NCBI RefSeq assembly: GCF_019399895.1
Contig: NC_091880.1
Span: 372,001-436,000, forward strand
Length of the DNA: 64,000 bases
From: Cardiocondyla obscurior
Lineage: Eukaryota; Arthropoda; Insecta; Hymenoptera; Formicidae
Direction: 5' to 3'
This document shows, in pieces, positions 12,567-25,571 of this stretch. Below the pieces are notes generated by a model that made no database searches, was not told the origin of the DNA, and was given only the letters and a program-made list of their open reading frames with translations. The first letter of the stretch is position 1, and the number at the start of each line of letters is the position of its first letter. Position numbers and translations under genes: made by a program.

Positions 12567-15500
12567 GGGCGTGCTCATTTGAGAATTCGTGATTCGCGCA
12601 CGTGCAGCCACGCGGGTCAGTTTCTTCGACACCGTAACGAGCCGTGTATCTCCTAGTAGTACGCGGGGAAGGGACCTCGCGGCTGTAGGGTGGCGATATT
12701 AGGTGCTTAGAGATTAGAGAGTACCCGACTAATCAGGGGCCTCATGAGCGATGACGTGTGAGTAAATGGGACGGCGTCGCGTTAACGCGACGCGACAGTG
12801 ATGTAGAGCCGGGAAAAATGAGACGCGACGCGGCTTCTCCGCCTTTTGACTCCTCGTCGACGCGAGGAATGTGGTATACGCTTTTACGAAATTTCGTTAT
12901 TTATAGCCGCGGACCTCTCGCATCGGCCGTCTTCCAGCCCGCGGGCACAATGGGACTTGCAATGGGAGTAACGACCGTGAGCGGGGCGTCAGCGCTAACT
13001 GCGAACCCATTAGCGCCCGGAATAGAAAAATTGAAACTTCAAACGCGTGCAAGTCCTTTAACCCGTATCTAGAACGGCAAACCCGCCGTAAAATGCAAAT
13101 TTCCAACGACAAGTGATTATTTATGTTTTAACCAACTTCGTGTTAATTTGTCGGACTTGTTCGAAATGAGCGTTACGTTCTCGTCAAGCTGACCCTTTCG
13201 ATGTATCTCTAAGCTAATTTTAATTTTTAATTTCTTTATCATATATCGTTTATTATGTATTCAAATTTCGGTGTGTTCCCTCTTACCTAGCTCTCGGCGG
13301 ATTAAAATAACGCTATCTCGAATTCGTCGGTACACTCCACGTGAACTTGTGTCTTAAATCAAATATCGCTCGTCTAAATTCTCCCGTCTCCAACAGTTCA
13401 TAATATAGCACGTATGTACACGCTGGAATTCTCGAGCGAGGGAACTTAGCGGGGCGCGTGAAACTGTCCAAGTTGCGAAAAAAAAGGGGGAAAAAAAGGG
13501 CCGAAATTAAAACGAAAATGACCGTCTTTAAGACGGCCGGGGTTCAACGTGACTCCAATCAGCGCGCGTGTCGATCCCTCGCCGCATTGTTTTCGCGTTT
13601 GACAGTGAGCCGCGTGCCGTATCTCGGACTCGTAATAGCACACGCATTACGATTCTCCCCGTGATGACTTTCAGCGCTCGGCGGCGTAACGACTGCGGCG
13701 AGCGCTCGACGATACCGTAATAGCGTTTCGTAAGAGTCTTCCAAGTGATACCGAGTATGAAACGCGCGAACGTGACCGACGTTGTTTCATTAACGTCCCT
13801 TCTTTCTCTCACGGCGCGCCGTCGGTTGATATAGTAATTCCCGGGTCCCGGCCTCGCCCGAGACGCCACTCCGCAGGACGTGGGAGTTGGCCGTAGAACG
13901 AGCGTCGTCTCCTCCCTGCACGCGGGTCTACGACTATCCTATCCGCTTGTGGGCCAGTCATGGGTCAGTGCATCTCGCTTCCCAGTCACGAATCCGAACG
14001 ACCGGCGCGCGGGCGCGAGGCCTTCTCGAAGGAAATTCGCATTTACGCGGGAAAGAAAGAGCAGGAAGTTCGGCGCGTAGCTACGTGTACAGGGAGACGC
14101 GAGATTTTTATAGAGAGACTTTCGTAGGAACCTAATAATCGATGAAATCCCTCTCGCGAAAGTTCCGCACGGACGAATCGTGGCCGCGATCTTCTAGCAA
14201 AGAGCTCGCGCTTGTATTCGAAGCAGTTTCCATTTTCGATTTTTTTGTCAGAGGGGCAAACAGGAAGATGAGAGAGAGAGAGAGCTCTGCGAATTACTCG
14301 CCGTTTCGAAGACACAGTCCGCGACAACAAATTGCAAAGCGGAATCCCCGACCGTGAATTTATAATAACACTCGGTATCTTTTCCTTTTCCCCGGTACTT
14401 CCTTTTGCGGATTGAGTTTCGAAATTATTCCGACATATATTATCGTCGAAATATGCGCGGCGTGTACAACATTTTATGTTATTCGCTATCCTACGCAAAG
14501 CTTCATCGACGATATCGAAGATTATAAACGCCTCGTACTCGGCGAAATCGATCGACGCTGTCAGCTCGAAACGCACACCACTGTCTTTACGTACCGCTAC
14601 GAAATAATTGGCGTTGCAACAGCAGGGATTTTTTCTCGTAGGCCAGTAGCCGCCTCGGCCGCGCTCACCGTGCGGTTAGAGCCAATTATAACCATAATCA
14701 CGGCGAAAACGCATGCCGACCGTAGGATCGCCCGTAGCACGCGATATTTCTCGCTAGATCGCGATCGTTGATCGTTTTGCGCCGCCCTGAGGTGGGATCC
14801 GTTCGCGAAAAGCCGCCGCGGGATACCTCGTAGAAACGTTTTCTCGCCGGCGACTTTCCCGCGGCACGGACGCGTCCTTGAGGTGAAAACGCGCCGCGTG
14901 CGTCGGTTAAACTAGTTTGAAGTCACGTTGCGCCGGCGATACGTAATAATCGCTTTTCATTCGTACGCGGGACCACGGTCCTAGGTAATAATTGCAGAGT
15001 GCGTTTACGCGGTGGCAACTTCGCGTAATGATAACGAGAGCCGGTATCTCGCCCCGCGCTCTCGTTTTTCGCAAGGTCGCTGGCTCAGGAATAGACACGC
15101 AGGCACCGGGAATAGACGCCCAGCCGAGCGGACCCGAGGGAAAAGTGCCACCGGGGAGACTCTTGTTCACGGTCGTTGAACCCGCAATTACGTAGTTACG
15201 CGCTAAGGATTGTTAGAATATCGCGCGCCCAGGCCGCACGGAACCCATCGAAAATAACGGAAGTGCTGCACGGAGCAGTAAACGAAAGCTAACGCACGCA
15301 TATGACGACTATCGTGTCGATAATTTCCCGCGCCAGGAGAACGCCGATAAGAGCGACGGCGCCGGTGGCTGCGCAGGATGCGCCGGTGCTTTTCTGCTCG
15401 CAAGAAGCGACCGAGTGAGTTCCCGCGCGAATCGGTATAAAAAAAAAAACCGACGGGTAGAAAGTTACGGCTGGTCGTAAGGAAGTGATCCCCGCGCGAG

Positions 15501-17590
15501 TGCGATATCCACCTTCCTTTTGGCACGCGTGTTTAATCTTCCCTATTACGACTCGACCCCGCCTGAGATCATCTTACCGTATAACTTCCACCTCCGTCGC
15601 GCTTATATTTTACTCGATCACCTTTTTTTTTTTTTTATGCCTTATCTTCGTGTACCGTCCTTCGATATTTGCGTCACCGCGGTGCTTCGCGCCGCGGTAT
15701 CGGTACAATCTTCGTTAGAAGTCGTCGTAAAAATTCAAATTGTCACGTCGAAAGATTTTTTTGATTACGTCCCACCGGCTCGCCGAGCAAGTCACGGTGG
15801 GACGGTCGATCGTGAATCGACAGCGTGGTCGAAACGCAAACTTGTTCACCGTCCGACCCACGCAATCGACGGCGCCGCGTGGAAAAGTCGGGAAAGATGG
15901 CGACGATGGAGAAAGATTTGACATTAGATTCGCGTTTAAAGCCGCTCATTAGATGCGGCATACGCAACGTGCGTGTTTCCGCCTCGTAATTTCGCCCCGA
16001 CCGCCACCGGTGCGCCTGGTAAAGCGCTTACCAAACGTCCCAGCGATTTCTCCAAGTCGAGAGCTAAAGTCCTCGCGAGTCCGCGGTGGCGCGCGAAAAT
16101 TTCGGCGGCCAAGCGGAGGTGTGACCGTCCGACAGTTTAATTTCCTCTCTTAATATAACATTTCTTTGATATTCCTCGGCACGATACAACGCGAGCTCGC
16201 CAAACGCGAATTTCAATTGCAAATTTTTTTTCAATGTTTTATACGATGGCCGTTCCTATCCTTTTATCTGCGTTCGTACAAATTTATTCATCGTGGAAGA
16301 CGTAAAAACGAGAATTCTGGTTGTTCGCAGTTATATCGTTAATAATAATAATGATAATAGCCGAGGTCGACGCAACCGAGCCTTTACGCGCCACGACGCA
16401 CGCCGTACGCACTCGCTGTAACCCGCGTGTCACGGTCGTGCACGTTCCCCGCGCGTTCCCTCGCGCGGGGAAGAAACTCGCCGAGAAGCGTGTTCTTGCA
16501 ATAATGGAAAACGCATTTTTCGCGCGATCTAATGGTTCCCGCGCGCGCGCACGCCGCGGCGAACGGTTATTACGAGTAATATTAGCGTCGTCGCGCGTCC
16601 AAGGCGTCGTCGCCGGTACCGATTTCGCCGACAATCGCAAGTAAATTGATCGTTTTTCCTCCTAATACGCGCATGCCGTAATCGCGTGTAATTCGATACA
16701 TAATGTGAACGAGCGGACAAGTGAATCTTGAACCGTACCTACGCGATGCGGCACGAACCCGTGGAGCCTCGTCGCATCTCCGATGGAGAACCGCGAGGTG
16801 GATCTATTGCAACCGAGATATCTCGTCCCTTATCTTTCTTATCTATTTCAATCCTTCGGATTAATCCGTCCAGACTTTTTTTTTTTTTTTTGCGACGACG
16901 ATTGCAAATGGGAATTGTGCGGAAGTCGGCGGCATCGAAGACACCTCTGCATTTCAAATGTTTAGCCGGGACTGTACCCGTATTACAGCCAAGCACTCTT
17001 TCATGCTCAAACGTAACCCTTGTAACCAGCGTAACCACCATGACCACCGGTACCAACGCAGTACCGGCGCTCTGGACGCCGATCTCGTATTATATAACAC
17101 ATAGACGGTCTCGCTCGCGCGGGGCAGGTTACACCAAAGTGGCGTATCACGAGCAGGTGTAGCCTCCGGGACGTATCATCAGGGGCTATCTGTAAAAGAA
17201 CTTTTGATCGACGAGCATGGCTAAAGCCTAAGCCCCGCGGGTTAGGCCGCGCGTACGCGCGCGATTAAATTACGCCGCGCGGAGCGGAGCCGGGCGAGCT
17301 CATGCGCGAGAGCACTCGCGAAATCAGTTCCCCGCCCTTTATTTCTGGGCTATCCCCCGGTTCCTTTTCTACCCCGGTTAGACCCGCTTCGCAAATTGGC
17401 GCAAAGTATAGACCGCGCGCGCGTCCGACGTCTCTCGTCGATATCGAAATTCCGCAGACGCGGAAGGTTACGTCGAGCTGTCGTGTGGCTTATTGCTAAA
17501 TAAAATTCTGATAGAAGAGCTGCCTTCGCGCTCGAAAATAGATACCCGAATTATTACGCGCCTCTGTATACATATAGTTTGAGTTATGAA

Positions 17591-17661
17591 TCAATAAAGT
17601 ATCGACGTCTCATTAAATTCGAGCCTCACTAAATCGCGATAAAAAAAAAAAAAAAAAAAAA
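17591..17661 (+). other. AATAAA signal followed by A21 run
   Basis: AATAAA at 17591-17596 is followed about 45 bases later by 21 consecutive A residues (17641-17661). The arrangement resembles the 3' end of a processed transcript copied back into the genome, or an A-rich spot downstream of a real polyadenylation site. The upstream sequence contains no recognisable coding frame, so chance in an A/T-tract-rich genome is just as possible. Confidence 0.35.
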
Positions 17662-18719
17662 TTCTTTTATAAGAGAGAGCGAGAGCTGAGATGAAGTGAG
17701 GGAAGGTGTAGGCTAATGCGTCCTACCGAGTAAGACTCCTACGCGGCAGCGTGGACAAGCCCGGGTTTCACGCGGTATATCTGTGCCGACGAGATAACGC
17801 TACGACGCTATTTCACGTCCAAATACTCGCGCGGTGCCACTTAGAACCGGTACGAGTTCGCGCAACGCCCAACACCCACGCTTCGTGCATTCGCCGAGCC
17901 TTATGCAGTAACATTATCCTCGGCGGTCGCGTTCTCCCTGCCTGGGTTTTCTTTGTGTCTCCACTATCGCCGGTCCCCGGAGCCGGTGGGAAATCTCAAG
18001 AATTCGTCGCCGTCCTTACTCGCGGGAAAATAAGAGTTGACCGCTTTTTGGCATCTCGCTCGAGCGACGCGTTAATTTCACGTCGACTGTGTCGTGATTT
18101 TCCGCTTCCTCCCTTTTATATCCCCTTGCGGTATATTCTATGAACGAGATCTGAGTATAATCGACAGCAGGCCATTGATCTTCCCTTTAGTAAGAAAAAC
18201 CTCTCCACCGTTCGCTGAGAACCGTCAGGTCGTAAGAAACTCTCGGGTCGTTCTTGTCTGCAGTCGTCCTTTCCGCATCTCTGTTTAATTAAGATCCTCG
18301 CGGCGGAATCAACGTAACGGACGGATCTATTAAACCGAACGACTAAGTAACATTCATTAAAAACATTTATTGCAACCGGCGTGGTAAACGGTTTAATCAC
18401 CCCGGTCGCCAGCCGCGGCCCTGGCGAAGCAGGAAATCGTCTCGCAAAAAGATTCTCGGTTCCGATAGCGCGAGACGATAGCACACCCGGTAGATAGCAA
18501 TAGGACTTCAAGTATAGCCGCCGCGATAGATGTTACGCGTACCACTGGCGAAGATGGCCAATGACCCATGACTGGCCTTGCGTTTCTTTCATCTTCCCGC
18601 CTTCGCCAAATTTTCGTACGATCGAAACGGCCACGGTCATTACAACAGCGATATTATTTTAAGAGCTAGCGAGAGGTCGAGGAACTTGCAATCGCACACA
18701 GATCGCGTTGTACACGATA

Positions 18720-18990
18720 AGTAACAATTTTTTTTTTTTTTTTATAAAAAAAAGTAATCTTTATCTTAAAATTAAAATATGTAATTTGTAATTAAATTGA
18801 TATTTATGATTTAAATAATCAAACAGAAGGAAGATAATATTTTAATCATTTTTAACACTAAGATATATTTTAGATTTAGTTTAACAAAATCTTTTTCTTC
18901 TTCTTCTTCTTCTTCTTCTTCTTTTTTTTTTCAATTTATTCATTTTGGATAAATATCTTTCATATTGATTAAGTTGAATTTTTTGTAAGT
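18720..18990. repeat. AT-rich island with T16 and (TTC)n
   Basis: An AT-rich, CpG-poor segment containing a T16 run (18728-18743) and a 27-base TTC repeat (18895-18921) followed by another T run. On the minus strand the trinucleotide is GAA, a unit able to form triplex DNA. No coding frame was seen. Confidence 0.8.
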
Positions 18991-21900
18991 CGCCGCTTTA
19001 TTGATGGCTCAGACACGCACGGATTAAATCATCACTCATATCAGTTATCCGCTGGAATAGCCGTCGGAAATATCTTGTACCGTACGCTGCGAAATTATAA
19101 CCGGCGCGTTTAGAATACGAGCTTTTCTAAATTGCGTTCGATTAGGCTGTCACGTTACCGCCGGCGAGGTCTGGACTCATCAACGTGTGCTCCGTGTTTG
19201 TCGAGGGATACATCTTTAGCTAGTGGTCTGTATCGATTATCGATGAAAGCAGCTTTGCCAACGAAGGTCACGGCAGAGCCGGAAGAGAGAGATCACCTTC
19301 GGCGTCGGCGCCCGATTAAACGTTTTGCAAGTGATGTTACGCACTTTTTGGGCCGCGAGAGCGATCAAGATGATTCATATAAAATCAGCCTCCTAACGTG
19401 CGTTATTTATGTCCTGCTAATAACACCGGGGATATTTCTGTAAACCGCTACGGGCTTATCGATAGCGATTGCCCTCGAAATTATCTCGCCAGCCTTATCT
19501 CGTAGCGGTATAACTAGAAATTTTCTCGCACGAAGACGAGATGAGATCTTTTATTTTCACTCATCGTGAACATTGTTTTTGAGTTATTTAATTCCTCGTA
19601 AAATTTATCGCGCGCAGTAATAATTCTTTTTTTTTTTTCTTACTGATAAATTGTTACAATGTGTTTGAAGTAAAGTACAGGAAATGTTTCATACGATTAG
19701 CTTAGCAATGATGAAAAGACAAAGGCATAAATAGCGAGATCGATATTTCGCGTAGCGACCGTGCATGTCCATTCTCGTTTTACGTCATATCGTGAATTAT
19801 AATTTAACGAAGACGGCTGCCATATATCACGATAATTTCCTGAGAGTTCGATGATATAAGCCTTCGACTTTACTAATAAACCGTCACGAGGGATAAATAC
19901 GTTTACCGAATTAATAATTCATATGCTGAGTTCATCGTGCAGGTAATGTCTTTACTTAAGATCCGTTTATAATAAATACGTGTCGTCGGAAAAGAGTGAT
20001 ATTTCCTGCGGATCATTAATATGAATATTACACGTTCGAGAGTAAATTTATATAGTGTCGTTGGTAATTGGTCGACAGCTCGCCTTTGTACCTTGATTAC
20101 TAGGAGAGATCGTTTAACTGATAATTTTCGTCGAATTAGGACTAATTAGAAAGTAGCGTTGCAATGGATTATTAGCGAAAGCTTTCGACAGGTATCGAAG
20201 TGCTGTAGCGAGCACTTTTTTTTCTTTTTTTTTTTTTTTTCCTTTGATCTTTTATTGTTCATGTATTCTCTTACTTTATCTCCTTGTTCGTGTTTTCGAT
20301 AGTGCCACGTCACTTCGACAAATAATTTTAACAAGCGTCTCTTCCGGGTATATTTAACGTGTTTTGCCTTTTAACTTTTTTTTTATATATTTAGCGTATG
20401 ATAATAATTTCCGAGCATTTTAATTTATGTTCTACGGTGGGATTCGGGACTGCTGCGAATATTGGTATTAAAAGTGACCGTAAATGTCGCGGGGCAGCTT
20501 CGTTTTGGCTACGAAATCCTATTCGCGGCCTACTCGCTTTCATTCATCGACGTCCTTGCGCCACTTCTCTTTGCCGAAGGGGGGAACCGTTTCAATTGCG
20601 CGTGGACGTTTCGATATCGAAGCGGACTTAAAGAGACCCACCGTTGCGGTCGCGAAGGTAACGAGACGTGAAGCGATACTCGAGGCTAAAGATAAAAAAA
20701 AAAAAAATATGTTCTTTGTATCGCGACGATAACGACGACGAAGCGGCATCGAGAGGCCCCTCGGGGATGCGTGAGTGCCGTAAACGATACCGTCTGACGT
20801 TGCCGAGCCGGCGCAGATTGAAATTGATCGATCAAAATTCTCGGCGACCGCAAACGTGCGGGTCAGTAATTCGCGGCGCGAGGTCGCCGAGAGACTTCCC
20901 CAACCTCCGCTTCGTCTAACCGGCTGCTCTTTGCCCGAGTGTCATTGTTGAAATCGCGCTCGTCGCCGGTGTTATTTAAGAAGCGTAGGCGAGAGCTACC
21001 TCCAAGTCAACGAACAATGGTAGATAGTTGGCTCGTTACTGCCGTTCAACTCGCGTAACGCGAATACCGCGCGACCCGCTCGCGGCCGTCAAGCGCGAAT
21101 TAGGCACGGGCGAGATAACTCCACGTGGCGTTAATCAGCGCCGAAATTAAGCGCAGCGAAAGCGTAACCCGTGGGTTACGAACGACAGAAGCGGGCCGAG
21201 CGATTTAAACGATCGCGCAAAATGCGTCGCGCGTTCGCACTTTTGAAGAATGCTCGGGTTACGTCACCGCTTGCCGTTATATTCGGCCCATCGCGCGTGA
21301 TTGCCCTCTTCTCCCGAAATTACGCGCCGCAGTCACGTCCGTCGGAATAGCGTATCATATCTCATTCGGTCGGTTGTCACTTTTATTCGCCGTATTTTAC
21401 AATCCCCCGGACGTCGTGACAATTTGATATCGCGTGTCGCCCTAGCATCGTAACGACGAAACGAGAGGAAAAGTCTTCGCGGAAGCGGATGGAAAGTGGG
21501 CGAAGCTTGTGAATTTCTGCAGCCGGTACTTACGCGCGCGCGTTCTGTCGATTCTTCTTGTTTCTTTTTTTTTTCCCTTTATCATACGGAACTCACGCAC
21601 GAGTGGAAACCCGCGAGAAATTTCTACGTACACCTCTGATCTACCCACGCCGGTTATACACGCACACCTGTGCGCCGTTCGACACAATGTCTGCGACGAT
21701 TCACCGCCGCGAGAAACTCTTCCTCCGCGTCCCCATCTCACATATATTAGTTTGACAAGTCGCCCACGCGATGTTCGCTCGCGACCGATTCCGCGAGAAG
21801 TCTCGCGATTCTTTCGCGTCTGTCGAGGCGTGTCTTCCGCCGCGCACTTGTGCCATCGATTCGTACGTCGCGCACTTTACCACCCGAGCGATTCTCAATA

Positions 21901-24900
21901 GCGCGGGACAGGCGCTTGGGCATCCTCGAAACTTTCGCCCGACACAATTATTCGCTAATTTTGTATTTTGAACGTTTCTCCCGCGTCGTAATAATCGAGA
22001 GCGCTCCGACGCGTATATACCACGCAACTTAATTCGTCTATTTTATTAACATATATCGCACTTTCCCGGCGGCGAAGCAACTTTCACGGAGAAATAAAAA
22101 GTTACCTCAAAGCTCGCTGCGAGGATGTATCATTAGTGCTGGTTACGATGTGTAAGGGCGATACGCGTGTGCGGTTCCTCACGTGGTTATTTCCCAATGC
22201 TACGGGCAACCGTTTGTTTTCGCCTGCGTTTCGTGCCGCGGCAGTCACGAGACTCGTGCGGGGCGCGCAACGTGCGAATTTAAAATCGGCGGCGATATAA
22301 TTAACACGCCAATCAGTAACAAAGGATCGGTGCGCGCGTGCACGCTCTAATGGCCGGCGATGCGCCGGCAATTAATGAGTCCGGCGTGCACGGCCGCTAA
22401 TTATATAAAAGTTCACGCTTTCCTCGCTCGCGGCACGTGTCCCTTCTTCCCTCTTCGTCCGTCTTGTTTTTTTGGCCTCTCCGTTTTTGTCCCGTCCCCG
22501 CTCTCTCTCTTTATATCTCTTCTTCTTTCCTTCTTTTCTGCACCCGCGCCCGCTTCTTTAGTTCGCCCGTATCATTCTCCTCTCCCGTGGTTGCACGCAT
22601 AATTAGCTTCGCCGAGTATCATATTTGGCTACGGTTGCGTGCACGCTTCTTTGGTAGCACCGAGCGGGATATTATCGTGATGCATCATTATCGGAGCGAA
22701 AGGGAGATCTACGCCACGTACGTCGGATAATTTGTGCGTGCGATTTTTGCGTTTTCCACTTGCGAGTTTTCTCCAACGCCGCGATCCGCGCACTCGCAAA
22801 AGCACAGTATCATCCTTGAAGCGTTCGCAGATATAATATATATCTATATCTGGTATCTCTCGGTGCAATTAAAGCGAATAATCTCCCTTTCACTCTGGAA
22901 AGAATCAATTTACGGATCGGATCTTTATCGGCGCGCGAAAAATTGCGGTCTCGGCCCGACGAGTCTCTTCGAAGTTCACGCGGTGAAATTATTCTTGCAT
23001 CTTAAATTTATCATCCTCGCCTCTAGGTTTTCACTACCGCCGGTAGTCCTACATAAATTGTAAAATCCTCTCTTCGTTAGAATAAAGGTACCTGGATCTC
23101 TGACTCGCGGCGAGAAAAATGCGCCCGCGCGCGTCGCGTAATTCTCCGTTTCGCGTAGGTACGCGAACAATGCGTGAGCGCGTGGCGTGTCAAAAGACTC
23201 GGCGATGCCACCGGCCGCGGGTTTAACTCCGCCGTTGTCGCAAGAGATTCCGCCCTTTCAGCGTCACCCGAGAGCGAAAGAAAGAGGAACATTGTTACTT
23301 GGTAGGAAAACGTCTCTCGCGCAATAGGCGGCAAGCGACGGGGGCGCCGTTAATCACGCTGTCGTAATTAAAGTTTCGCGGATCAAAAAGTTCCGCGATG
23401 TTACAATCGGCGCCGCGAGATCTCGATAGGATTAATTATTCGAGTTCAACGGGCGTGCGATATTTTTCCACGGCGATCTCGCCCGCGCCGATCCGTTTGC
23501 ATTAGCCGCAAATATCTCTTTCAATTAATGCTTCTTTATTGTTATAATTGTATAATTAACATTTTCACTGCGCAGAAATCACTATCGTTAGACTTTCACG
23601 GTGATCCCTTGCTCCGAGTGGCACCTCGGGGGTTTCCTCATTCGCGAAACATCGCTGCGAATTATTTTCTTCTTCTTTTTTTTTTATTTTTTTATTCGCG
23701 CTCGGTTTATAACGGGTGGCGTATACGCTCTGCTTACGGGGATTTCTAACATTACGCTTGGTGCTCGCGAGGCGGCCTTAATGACCGAGGCGTATTAACG
23801 ACGCGTGTTACGCTTCTTTTTTCATTTCGTTCAATTCATGAGAGAAAGCGCGCTTCGGGATGCGCGCATTCGCGGAATAAAAAGCCGTCGGCGAATTAGG
23901 CGCTTTTGCATATTTTTCATCGGCGCAGTATTAATTTGGTCAAAATAATAGTTACGATCGCGGGTCGCTTTGGTTCGAGGTGTTCGCCGAAAATCACAGG
24001 CGCGATTAACATTTTCGTAAGATGGCCGAGCGGCATCATAAATCCGTAAGTCGAGAACATCGCGTGCCTTATTGCCATTTCGGACGTAATCGATGGCGAT
24101 GTTCCCGAGCAGGAAGAAGCACATAATTGCGGCGGTAATTTTTAATTATTGTTTATTCGATACACATCGCTGATCGAACAGTGGTCGACGTTACCCTAAG
24201 ATCTCTTTTTTTATTTTTTTATTTTTTTAATATATTTAATTTTTAGATTATTGTTGGCATTTGACTCGGGGCGTGTATCGAGTCGTGCGATATCATAAAG
24301 ACATTTATATACTTAGGAAACGCACAGGTAAACGCAAACGTTCGTAAAAAAATCACTACGAACGTGGCACACGTTACCAACGAATCGCGTTCTCTGCGTT
24401 CGTTCGCTGAGCGTATAGACACCTTAACGCGACGGTAACATCATCGCGAGTTACTCAGTCGAATTCTCTTCAAAGGCGCGCGCCGGGAAAAATACGTACA
24501 CGTGAGGTACACGTGCTACACAGGTATCGATTTCGCGAGAACCAATTATACTTCTCTTGCACCGAGGACGTCTACCCCGGACCGCCGAGGGTGGGCGGGT
24601 GGCACCCGCGAGGGTTGCGGGCGGGAAAGGGTGGTCGCGATAGCGCAGGGCCGGTGGCCCGAGGTCAAAGTACGACGATGCCACGGTTGAAAATCCATTA
24701 GCCGGCACCGGGCCGCTCTCCGCGGTATTGTAAAAGTATTTACCGCGCGTGCAATCGCGACAACTCGCGTGATTACCCGCTTAATTGCGTCACCGCGCTC
24801 CTGTCTCTCACAAATGTCCGAATAGAGGTCCGGGGCGCTGAAAAGCGCGTCGGCGATTTAGTAAAGTTAATTCACCGGCGACGTCGACGACACGCGTCCA

Positions 24901-25507
24901 TTATTGTTAGACGGACGGTAATTCAGAATCGCCCGAAGATGCCCTGGAACGTGCTGATACTGCGGAGAATGGGACGGATCGTGGCGGCGTTCCGCGAACA
25001 TTCCGATTGCTCAGAATGTACGAAATTGGGGGAGTACTTTTCCAATTATCGACATATGTCGGTGACATATTACAGAACGCCGACGGTCTAATATAGCCGT
25101 CCGCAGTTGGAATCGCGCGTTCCACCAGCATAGTTCGGCCGCAAGTGAACGACGAGTATAGAGGGTATATTCGCACGATATAACTATCGTTCACGTTGCA
25201 GCGAGAAGGGGGTCTAATAAAAAAGAACGTGATCAACCGTTCTTCTAATCTGGCTTCGGAATAATCGCGGCATTCGGCTTAATTTTTTTTCGGCGCAGCG
25301 AAACGAGCGGTTTATATCGATCGCGGCGCGACTCTTATCCTGCGATGATGATTGTTAATTATCGCAACCCATGACCGTTACGCGCCGTCGCAGCATGCTA
25401 ATTGTGCTTTACGATCTATTACGTTAACGCCCTTTAATTTCTCCCTCGCTCGTTAATATCCCGGCTAATTATCCCGACAATCGGGCGAGATCGGATCGGG
25501 CGAAAGC

Positions 25508-25510
<3 letters not shown>

Positions 25511-25569
<59 letters not shown>
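25511..25569. repeat. (AG)n microsatellite, 59 bases
   Basis: An uninterrupted AG run of 59 bases, the longest microsatellite in the window. It is flanked by CpG-rich unique sequence. Such a run is likely to vary in length between individuals and can serve as a GAGA-factor platform. Confidence 0.98.

Positions 25570-25571
<2 letters not shown>

Noticed and set aside
24907..25236. Minus-strand frame after an acceptor-like TTCTTTTTTATTAG
   Set aside because: No ATG and no donor at a sensible place; a single acceptor-like string is too weak to call an exon.
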